This document shows, in pieces, positions 1 to 4,654 of a stretch of 5,530 bases of DNA. The position numbers and the translations under genes were made by a program. Under the pieces are notes generated by a model. That model did no database searches. It had not been told where the DNA came from and worked only from the letters and a program-made list of their open reading frames with translations. Location of the stretch: the NCBI GenBank assembly GCA_035512595.1, contig DATKDU010000546.1:1-5530 (forward strand), read 5' to 3'. This DNA comes from DATKDU01 sp035512595. GTDB taxonomy: Bacteria; Planctomycetota; Planctomycetia; Pirellulales; Pirellulaceae. Within the stretch, counting starts at the first letter, position 1; every line of letters starts with the position of its first letter.

Positions 1-726
1 GGCCCGCGTGCAGGGCCAGCAGCCGATGCTCGTATACCCCTGGTCGTGCAGCGGATTGTACGGCACGTCGTGATCGGTGATGAACTTCCAGACGTCCTGC
101 TTGGTCCACTTCGCCAGCGGGCTGACCTTCACCAGGCTGAATTTCTTGTCCCAGCCGACGATCGGCACGTTGGCCCGGTCGGCGCTCTGATCGCGGCGGA
201 TCGCGCTGGCCCAGGCGTGATAGCCGACGACCGCCTTCTTCAGCTCGGTCACCTTGCGGTCGAAGCAGCACTGGTCTGGGTTGGTGCGATAGAGTGGCCC
301 GCCGTGCAGCGTCTCGTATTCCTCCACGCTCGTCGCCGGCTGCTTCATCTCGACTTCGATGCCGTAGCGGCGGGCAACTTGCTCCCGCAGCTTTAGCGTC
401 TCTTTGAATTGGTACCCCGTGTCGAGGTTGAAGACGTGCGCCCGGCGGTCGATCTCCGACAGCAAGTGCAGGATGACCATCCCCTCGGGACCGAAGGCGG
501 TGGCCATCGTGAACTTGTCGCCGAAGCGGCCGAGGGTCCACCGCAGGATCTCCTGCGGCGACGCGGATTCCAGCTCGCTGCTCTTGCCCTCGATTTCCGC
601 AGCCAGTTCCGCCGTCAGCGTCAGCTTGTCGTCGGCTGCGGCAGGCTCCTCAGCCGCCGGCTCATACACGCGAAGCGGAGGAAGCGGGGGGAACGTCGGC
701 ATGATGGCAGCCGCAGCGGGACGCAT
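1..726 (-). CDS. cysH: Adenylyl-sulfate (APS) reductase, [4Fe-4S] type; C-terminus beyond window edge
   Basis: Reduces adenosine 5'-phosphosulfate to sulfite and AMP with thioredoxin in cytosolic assimilatory sulfate reduction. My translation gives 242 residues, running off the left edge with perhaps the last 20-30 missing. Visible family features are a PP-loop-like stretch (about 73-90, TAFGPEGMVILHLL), the LDTGYQFKET motif, adjacent cysteines C153-C154 (QCCFDRKV), a basic RRDQSADRA segment, VSPLAKWTKQDVW, then YNPLHDQGYTSIGC with C236-x-x-C239. The CC plus CxxC pattern, about 81 residues apart, is the iron-sulfur cluster signature separating APS reductases from cluster-free PAPS reductases. 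I chose the ATG at 726 because GGTGAGG lies about six bases upstream; the internal ATG at 702 lacks such a site. Residues 1-35 form an Ala/Pro-rich extension before the conserved domain. It appears to be transcribed alone from the promoter at 773-801. Family call is firm; APS rather than PAPS as substrate is inferred from the cysteines. Confidence 0.93.
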   Translation of the reverse strand, partial: MRPAAAAIMPTFPPLPPLRVYEPAAEEPAAADDKLTLTAELAAEIEGKSSELESASPQEILRWTLGRFGDKFTMATAFGPEGMVILHLLSEIDRRAHVFNLDTGYQFKETLKLREQVARRYGIEVEMKQPATSVEEYETLHGGPLYRTNPDQCCFDRKVTELKKAVVGYHAWASAIRRDQSADRANVPIVGWDKKFSLVKVSPLAKWTKQDVWKFITDHDVPYNPLHDQGYTSIGCWPCTRA

Positions 727-772
727 GACAAACCTCACCGGCCAAACCACTGGAAAACCCAGAGGTCAGAGA

Positions 773-801
773 ATCTTACCCATGTTGCTAATGTAAGTCA
801 A
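773..801 (-). promoter_or_regulatory. Sigma70-like promoter of cysH
   Basis: On the minus strand a TTGACT -35 box (796-801) and a TAAGAT -10 box (773-778) are separated by exactly 17 bases. They match the consensus at 5 of 6 and 4 of 6 positions. Transcription would begin near 766, leaving a leader of about 40 bases before the cysH ATG at 726. The position just upstream of cysH and the ideal spacing support it; no transcript evidence is available. Confidence 0.6.
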
Positions 802-803
802 CA
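783..803. promoter_or_regulatory. Dyad overlapping the cysH -35 box, possible operator
   Basis: TGTTG at 783-787 and CAACA at 799-803 form a perfect 5-bp dyad with an 11-base centre, covering the -35 box and most of the promoter spacer. Just upstream, CAATGG (802-807) and CCAATG (815-820) form a second, imperfect dyad. Sulfur assimilation genes are commonly regulated by cysteine or sulfide status, so a regulator site here is plausible. The arms are short, could arise by chance, and match no regulator motif I can name. Confidence 0.25.
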
Positions 804-904
804 ATGGGCATGTGCCAATGGTTCTCATCGGTTCCGGTCGTGGCGATTCTCAAGACTTTGCGGGCACAGAGCTTACAACCCACCCGCAAGAGGGGTTTTT
901 CGCA

Positions 905-949
905 CCCCATTTTCCCCATTTTCCTGTCGCCGATCTTTCTGTCCTTCCC
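905..949. repeat. Intergenic repeat, copy A (GGACAGAAAAATG family)
   Basis: Bases 917-949 match 2515-2547 at 30 of 33 positions in the same orientation. The shared core is two successive short units of the type CATTTTCCTGTC, followed by CTTTCTGTCCTTCCC; read on the minus strand the units look like GGACAGAAAAATG. Two extra CCCCATTTT steps precede it at 905-922. It begins about ten bases beyond the stop codon of the DUF1444-like gene. Two copies in unrelated intergenic spots indicate a dispersed repeat family rather than coding sequence. The rest of the 727-959 gap shows only the cysH promoter and a weak stem at 858-889. Confidence 0.7.
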
Positions 950-959
950 CCGCGGCACT

Positions 960-2177
960 TTACCCCAGCCCCTTGCCAATCTTCGCGATCTGCGCCTCGC
1001 TGGGAAACTCCCGGACCCGATATCGCTCGGGGTACAGCCCCAGCGGCTCCATCAGGTCGCCGACGACTTGCCGCACGTGTTCCCACGCCCCGCCGGCAAC
1101 GATCTTGCCGTCATCGGGCACGGTCGGCCGGAAGAACATCACCGCGTCGGTGTGGGGCAGCAGGCATTCCACCCCTTCCGACCAGACGCCGTAGCTCGTC
1201 ACCCGGCCGGTCTCCTTGTTTTGCAGAACGCCGAACGGCGCCACCAGTACGCTCTCGCCCGTCTGTTCGTGTACGGCGTCGAGCAGCTCCTTCTGGTCGT
1301 TATACTCCGCCCGCAGCGTCCGCAGCTTCAGCTCGTGCAAGTCCGCAAAGTGCGGCGAATCCTCCGCCGGCAGCCACGGCAGCCACTCATCCCCCTCCAG
1401 CCGCAAGGCCACCGTCGAGATGGGCCGCGGCTTGTCGAACGAACCCTTGGCGATCTTGGCCATGATCGCCAGCCCCTCGTCGTCGTCGGAGCCGGTGACG
1501 ATCAGCGTGTCGCGGTTGGGGACCATGGCGATGTACTCGCCGCGGACTTCAAACCGACGAATCAAGTCCAGCAGCACCAGCCGCGACGCATCGTAGTTGT
1601 CGCCGCTGGCCGAGGCATACACCCGCCCGTCGAGCACCGCGAACTTGATCTCCCCCATCTGCTCCAGGTTGTGCCGCGCCGCCTCCACCGCCTCGTAAAA
1701 CGTCACCTCCCACGCCTCCAGGTCCTTCTGGCTGATGCTCCGCATGGCCGTTGGCAGGTCGTACACCAGCGACAATGCCAAATGCTCGCCGATCACCAGT
1801 TGCGGCATATCGAACCCTTCGCCGCCGCGAACCTTCGACTGGAGAATCGCCGACTCCAAGTAAAATCGCGAGCGGACGACCGGCAAGAGGTCCGGATGGA
1901 CGTCGTCGAAATCCTCCGGCAGTTCGTAGCTCTTGGTGGCGACGCAGCTATGCAGAAACCGCTTCAGCAGCTTGGGCCGGCTGTCCGCCTCGGCCTGGCA
2001 ATACTCCGCGTAGACGTTCGACAGGTTGATGAACCCCTCGTCCGGCCGCAGCAACAGGAACTTCTCTGCGTCGTACTGGTACTCCGCCTCCGGCTCCAGC
2101 CTCTTCAGCTCCGCCAGCACGATCGAGACGAACTTGTCCTTGCTCGGAGTGCCGGAGAAAAATTCGAAGAGTCCCAC
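960..2177 (-). CDS. DUF1444-like (YtpQ-related) protein of unknown function
   Basis: A 405-residue protein if started at the GTG at 2177. It begins MGLFEFFSGTPSKDKF, followed by a short alpha/beta segment, FINLSNVYAEY (about 49-59), LLPVVRSRFYLESA (about 97-110), IGEHLALSLVYDLP (about 129-142) and an aspartate-rich VPNRDTLIVTGSDDDEG (about 219-235). This order recalls the DUF1444 family, represented by Bacillus YtpQ, whose function is unknown. It has no signal peptide or membrane segment, so it is probably cytosolic. GTG 2177 is chosen because AGGAG lies six bases upstream and the conserved N-terminus starts there; the upstream in-frame extension is translated from a palindromic repeat. The C-terminal third (HEQTGESVLVAPFGVLQNKETGRVTSYGVW) reads like a second alpha/beta domain that I do not recognise. 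Family call is moderate; no reaction is assigned. Confidence 0.8.
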   Translation of the reverse strand: MGLFEFFSGTPSKDKFVSIVLAELKRLEPEAEYQYDAEKFLLLRPDEGFINLSNVYAEYCQAEADSRPKLLKRFLHSCVATKSYELPEDFDDVHPDLLPVVRSRFYLESAILQSKVRGGEGFDMPQLVIGEHLALSLVYDLPTAMRSISQKDLEAWEVTFYEAVEAARHNLEQMGEIKFAVLDGRVYASASGDNYDASRLVLLDLIRRFEVRGEYIAMVPNRDTLIVTGSDDDEGLAIMAKIAKGSFDKPRPISTVALRLEGDEWLPWLPAEDSPHFADLHELKLRTLRAEYNDQKELLDAVHEQTGESVLVAPFGVLQNKETGRVTSYGVWSEGVECLLPHTDAVMFFRPTVPDDGKIVAGGAWEHVRQVVGDLMEPLGLYPERYRVREFPSEAQIAKIGKGLG

Positions 2178-2183
2178 GGCAAT

Positions 2184-2188
2184 CTCCT
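2184..2188 (-). promoter_or_regulatory. Shine-Dalgarno site that fixes the GTG start of the DUF1444-like gene
   Basis: On the minus strand AGGAG is followed by six bases and then GTG (2177-2175). It is the clearest ribosome binding site in the window; the plus-strand genes have none. Position 2190, the end of the palindromic doublet, lies one base beyond it, so folding of the doublet could change access to this site. Confidence 0.7.
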
Positions 2189-2189
2189 G

Positions 2190-2266
2190 GTAGGTCCCGT
2201 CTGCCGGACGGGACCCGAGCACGAACCGATGCAAACCAGAGGTCCCGCTCGGCAAGCGGGACCTAC
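2190..2266. repeat. REP-like doublet: two hairpins in inverted orientation
   Basis: Hairpin 1 has 9-bp perfect arms GGTCCCGTC (2193-2201) and GACGGGACC (2207-2215) around TGCCG. Hairpin 2 has 10-bp perfect arms AGGTCCCGCT (2240-2249) and AGCGGGACCT (2255-2264) around CGGCA. The whole is bounded by a perfect outer inverted repeat, GTAGGTCCCG (2190-2199) and CGGGACCTAC (2257-2266). Hairpin 2 read in reverse complement is nearly hairpin 1. The two differ within the stem at paired positions (TC with GA in one, CT with AG in the other), so pairing is kept while sequence changes. This is the architecture of a REP pair (BIME-like). It lies in the predicted leader of the DUF1444-like gene. Confidence 0.85.
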
Positions 2267-2294
2267 TTTCGTCACACGCCCCGCTTCGCCGACC

Positions 2295-2323
2295 ATCTTA
2301 TCCTAGCCGCACAGGCCTGTCGC
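2295..2323 (-). promoter_or_regulatory. Candidate promoter of the DUF1444-like gene
   Basis: On the minus strand GCGACA (2318-2323) and TAAGAT (2295-2300) are 17 bases apart. The -10 hexamer is identical to that of the cysH promoter and each box matches consensus at 4 of 6 positions. Transcription would start near 2288 and give a leader of about 110 bases containing the whole REP-like doublet. The -35 box is inside the 62-bp dyad at 2306-2367. The match is modest and unproven. Confidence 0.4.
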
Positions 2324-2367
2324 GTAGCAATGCCGCGGGGCGTCCGCTACGCTGGACCTTGTGCGGC
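2306..2367. repeat. 62-bp interrupted dyad between divergent genes
   Basis: Outer arms GCCGCACA (2306-2313) and TGTGCGGC (2360-2367) are perfect 8-mers. Inner arms GCGTAGC (2322-2328) and GCTACGC (2346-2352) are perfect 7-mers, nested and in register. Between them GG/CC and CC/GG pairs are also possible with small bulges. The central loop of 17 bases is GC-rich. It could be another palindromic repeat unit, a long hairpin, or a regulator site serving the minus-strand promoter whose -35 box it contains. No second copy is in the window. Confidence 0.6.
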
Positions 2368-2438
2368 AACGACTTGCGCGCGGGTAAGAATGCCGCAGCC
2401 AGAGCGAATAATAAAGCTGGACACCACCGTCGGAACAA

Positions 2439-2547
2439 GACAGAAATATGGAGGGCAGAAATATGGAGGAGGAACGATCCTCCGCCAAGAACGGTGACGG
2501 TAGATCCAATTCCTCATTTTCCTGTCCCCCATTTTTCTGTCCTTCCC
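2439..2547. repeat. Intergenic repeat, copy B, as an imperfect inverted pair
   Basis: The right arm (2515-2547) matches copy A at 30 of 33 positions. The left arm (2439-2470) is the same sequence inverted: GACAGAAATATGGAGG followed by GCAGAAATATGGAGGA, against GACAGAAAAATGGGGG and ACAGGAAAATGAGGA on the reverse strand of the right arm. Each arm is two tandem units of about 13-16 bases. Between them is a perfect 6-bp hairpin, GGAGGA (2468-2473), ACGA loop, TCCTCC (2478-2483). The element ends 15 bases before the start of the peptidase gene, and an open frame running through it is spurious. The remainder of 2368-2438 shows nothing I recognise. Confidence 0.7.
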
Positions 2548-2562
2548 TTCCCATTTCAGCCC

Positions 2563-3210
2563 ATGAACACCCTCTTCCTCCTCGCTTCCCTCGTCTGTTC
2601 CGCCGAGCCGCTCGACGACGGCACGCTCCTGTTTCTGGAGAACGCCAACAGCGTCGTGAAGGTGGCCACCGGCGCCAAGATCGGCCACGTTGCGATCGCC
2701 ATGACCGAGGCGGGGCAGCCCTGGATTTATGAAGCGACGCCGGCCCGCGTCCGCCGCGTCACTCCCGAAACCTATTACGAAGAGTTGGCCCGCATCAACG
2801 CCAAGCGAGACGAGGACGAGAAGAAGATCCGCATGCTCGCCGCCGCGCCGAAGCAGCCCTACACCGCTGCCGAGAAGCAGGCGATGCGCGAGTTTCTCGC
2901 CACCCAAATCGGACGCCGCTACTCCGTGATGAACTACGTCAAGGACAAAGACGGCGACGGCATCCACTGTGCCGAGCTGGCCGGCGGCATGCTCAACGCC
3001 AGCGGCCGCCATTCCTTCGACGAGCCGCGGTCGATCCACCCCGCGCGGTTCTACGACCTGGTGCAGCCGACGCACAAGACGGCCACGCTGGTCGAGCTGC
3101 CAAGTGCCGCCGCCAAGGAAACGTGGTGCGAGCGGGCCGACCGCCGCTGGGGCGAAGTCTGGCGCTGGAGCTGCTGGGGCTGCGGCGAAGCCTGGTCCTT
3201 CTGCTTCTGA
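2563..3210 (+). CDS. Exported YiiX/YebB-like permuted NlpC/P60 cysteine peptidase
   Basis: A 215-residue protein. MNTLFLLASLVCSAEP resembles a short signal peptide (cleavage likely after CSA), though it lacks the usual basic residues and has no lipobox. The mature part fits circularly permuted NlpC/P60 (papain-like) enzymes: the histidine comes first (IGHVAIAM, H42), then a conserved acid (YEATP, E57), then the nucleophile in IHCAELAG (C136). Such enzymes hydrolyse amide or acyl bonds in peptidoglycan or lipids; the substrate here is unknown. A calcium-loop-like DKDGDG (128-133) directly precedes the cysteine. The last 28 residues (188-215) hold six tryptophans and four cysteines. The ATG at 2563 is chosen because it opens the signal peptide and everything upstream in frame is repeat DNA; no Shine-Dalgarno site is seen. 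The aldolase follows after 58 bases. Confidence 0.82.
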   Translation: MNTLFLLASLVCSAEPLDDGTLLFLENANSVVKVATGAKIGHVAIAMTEAGQPWIYEATPARVRRVTPETYYEELARINAKRDEDEKKIRMLAAAPKQPYTAAEKQAMREFLATQIGRRYSVMNYVKDKDGDGIHCAELAGGMLNASGRHSFDEPRSIHPARFYDLVQPTHKTATLVELPSAAAKETWCERADRRWGEVWRWSCWGCGEAWSFCF

Positions 3211-3238
3211 CCTGGGGTAGGCGCCCCGCCTGCCGAGC

Positions 3239-3264
3239 CCGGCGACTTCCGCTACAATCGCCGG
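3239..3264 (+). promoter_or_regulatory. TACAAT -10 box inside a dyad, upstream of the aldolase gene
   Basis: TACAAT (3253-3258) matches the -10 consensus at 5 of 6 positions and ends ten bases before the aldolase ATG, implying a very short leader. The -35 region is poor (CTGCCG at 3230-3235 with 17-bp spacing). Perfect 7-bp arms CCGGCGA (3239-3245) and TCGCCGG (3258-3264) enclose it, so it could be an operator or a hairpin. It suggests the aldolase can be transcribed apart from the peptidase gene. Confidence 0.35.
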
Positions 3265-3268
3265 CACT

Positions 3269-4033
3269 ATGCAGCGCCTCAATCCCCTCAAACGCAAGAT
3301 GGCCGCCGGCGAAACGACCTACGGCCTGTGGGTCTCCCTCGAAGCGCCGACGATCACCGAGATTGCCTGCGAGCTGGCCCTCGACTGGGTCGTGATCGAC
3401 GTCGAGCACGGCCACATGGATTTGAAGGACGTCGTCGAACATCTCCGCGTCGTCCGCAACACGGGGACGACCGGCCTGGTGCGAATTCAGGAGATCGAGA
3501 AGGGGCTGATCAAGCGGCTGCTGGACATCGGGGCCGAGGGGCTGATCATCCCGCAGATCGATTCGCCGGACGAAATTCGCCAGGCGATAGCGTTCGCCAA
3601 GTACCCCCCCCGCGGCATTCGCGGCGTGGCGGTCGAACGCTCGACCAAGTGGGGCCTGGAGCTGGCGGAAGGCACGCGCCGCGCCGATGCCGAGACCCTG
3701 ATCATCCCCATGATTGAGACGGTGGCCGCCGGCAATGCGGTCGATGAAATCGTCGCCATTCCGGGCATCGACGCGATCTTTTTCGGCCCGGCCGACTACT
3801 GTGCCAGCAGCGGCTATCTGGGCGAGTGGAACCAGCCGCAAGTGATGAGCCAGATGATGGCCGTCCAGTCGCGCGTCCGGGCCGCCAAGATCCCTTGCGG
3901 CATTCTCACCGCCAGCATCGAAGAAGCCCGCCAGCGCCGCGAGCAAGGCTTTTCACTCCTCGCCCTGGGGACCGACACGGGGATGCTGATCCGCGGCATC
4001 AAGCAGGCGAAAGAAGGGCTGGACAAACCGTAG
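3269..4033 (+). CDS. HpcH/HpaI family class II (metal-dependent) aldolase
   Basis: A 254-residue protein, normal for the family. It catalyses reversible aldol cleavage of 2-oxo-hydroxy acids, typically releasing pyruvate and an aldehyde; known members act on 4-hydroxy-2-oxoheptanedioate or 2-keto-3-deoxy-L-rhamnonate. Visible family features are NPLKRKMAAGETTYGLWVSL at the N-terminus, the catalytic-type histidine in IDVEHG (H47), arginine in LVRI (R72), the YPPRGIRGVAVERSTKWG loop, and metal ligands E150 (IPMIET) and D176 (FFGPADY), 26 residues apart as in the family. It is soluble and cytosolic as a TIM barrel. ATG 3269 gives the usual N-terminus; M11 would cut conserved residues. No Shine-Dalgarno site is seen. 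An eight-C run at 3604-3611 falls in codons for Tyr-Pro-Pro-Arg, and the frame is intact. The specific substrate cannot be told from sequence or neighbours. Confidence 0.92.
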   Translation: MQRLNPLKRKMAAGETTYGLWVSLEAPTITEIACELALDWVVIDVEHGHMDLKDVVEHLRVVRNTGTTGLVRIQEIEKGLIKRLLDIGAEGLIIPQIDSPDEIRQAIAFAKYPPRGIRGVAVERSTKWGLELAEGTRRADAETLIIPMIETVAAGNAVDEIVAIPGIDAIFFGPADYCASSGYLGEWNQPQVMSQMMAVQSRVRAAKIPCGILTASIEEARQRREQGFSLLALGTDTGMLIRGIKQAKEGLDKP

Positions 4034-4136
4034 GGGAGTTAGCGGCCAATGCGATGGTGAGCGAGGGGGGGCGGCGGGAAATTCACAAAGACCCCCACAC
4101 GCTTGGCTTCGCAAGCAAATTGATGGGCTCCAATCC

Positions 4137-4580
4137 ATGTTCGACAAATTCAAGCCGTTCATTGGGACCGAAGATGCCCCAAACTTGTTCTTACCCGTCA
4201 GCATTGACGAAATCGAAAGTGCCGAGCGCCGATTAGGGTACGAGTTCCCGTCGGAACTGCGAGCATTTTACTGTGAAGTGGGATACGGGTTCTGGTCGCA
4301 AGGGGTTCAAGACGCAGAAGCTGACCGGTACGTCATCAACCGCGTGATCCCGCCCTACGAGGTCGCCGAACTCGTGTGCAACCAAGAAAACGAATTGCGG
4401 CCACACGGTGGTTTGGCTGAAGGTGAACTGCCCTTTTTTGACCTCGGTGAACGTGACTATTTTGTCATTAAGTCGCACTCGGACAACCCAAACCGAGTAT
4501 GGTTTTATGATACCGTCTTGACGGAAAGCGTCGTCGAGTTTTTCGATCGGCTCTATGAGAGAGCGCGGTTTTATCCATGA
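4137..4580 (+). CDS. SMI1/KNR4 (SUKH) family protein, YobK-like; possible orphan immunity protein
   Basis: A 147-residue acidic soluble protein without signal peptide. SIDEIESAERRLGYEFPSEL (22-41) followed by RAFYCEVGYGFW is the usual SUKH opening, where a helix, a conserved E and a proline precede the core. The middle (DRYVINRVIPPYEVAEL) and end (VWFYDTVLTESVVEFFDRLYE) resemble Bacillus YobK, the immunity protein for an LXG toxin. Bacterial SUKH proteins often neutralise polymorphic or contact-dependent toxins, but some have other roles. No toxin gene lies next to it here: upstream is a metabolic aldolase and downstream a convergent DUF1501 gene. Its DNA is visibly richer in A and T than its neighbours (codons such as TTT, TTG, ATT, CAA), which suggests acquisition. 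The start is the first ATG giving the complete fold; no Shine-Dalgarno site is seen. The 4034-4136 spacer holds only a small GCTTG/CAAGC stem (4101-4116). Confidence 0.82.
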   Translation: MFDKFKPFIGTEDAPNLFLPVSIDEIESAERRLGYEFPSELRAFYCEVGYGFWSQGVQDAEADRYVINRVIPPYEVAELVCNQENELRPHGGLAEGELPFFDLGERDYFVIKSHSDNPNRVWFYDTVLTESVVEFFDRLYERARFYP

Positions 4581-4654
4581 CGCCTGCCTTGCCCCATGAC
4601 GGCTTACGTTCCATCCGTCGGCATGCCTGCTTTTCAGATGACTGCGCTCCGGCT

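Noticed and set aside
858..900. Stem TTGCGGG/CCCGCAA followed by GAGGGGTTTTT as a terminator
   Set aside because: It has the terminator polarity only on the plus strand, where no gene lies upstream. The stem is 7 bp with an 18-base loop, and on the minus strand no T-run follows it.
804..2306. A 500-codon open frame on the plus strand opposite the DUF1444-like gene
   Set aside because: It is a by-product of high GC in the minus-strand gene. Its translation is rich in Arg, Gln, Val, Leu and His without recognisable motifs, and it starts in the cysH promoter and runs through the palindromic doublet.
2359..2562. In-frame upstream extension of the peptidase gene from a TTG at 2359
   Set aside because: The extension is translated from the repeat arms (WRAEIW, HFPVPHFSVL), lacks a ribosome binding site, and would bury the signal peptide at 2563.
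3214..3230. GGGG/CCCC stem behind the peptidase stop as a terminator
   Set aside because: The stem is only four pairs and no T-run follows.
2993..3946. Long minus-strand open frame opposite the aldolase and peptidase genes
   Set aside because: It is an antisense shadow of two clearly recognisable plus-strand genes and shows no family motif.
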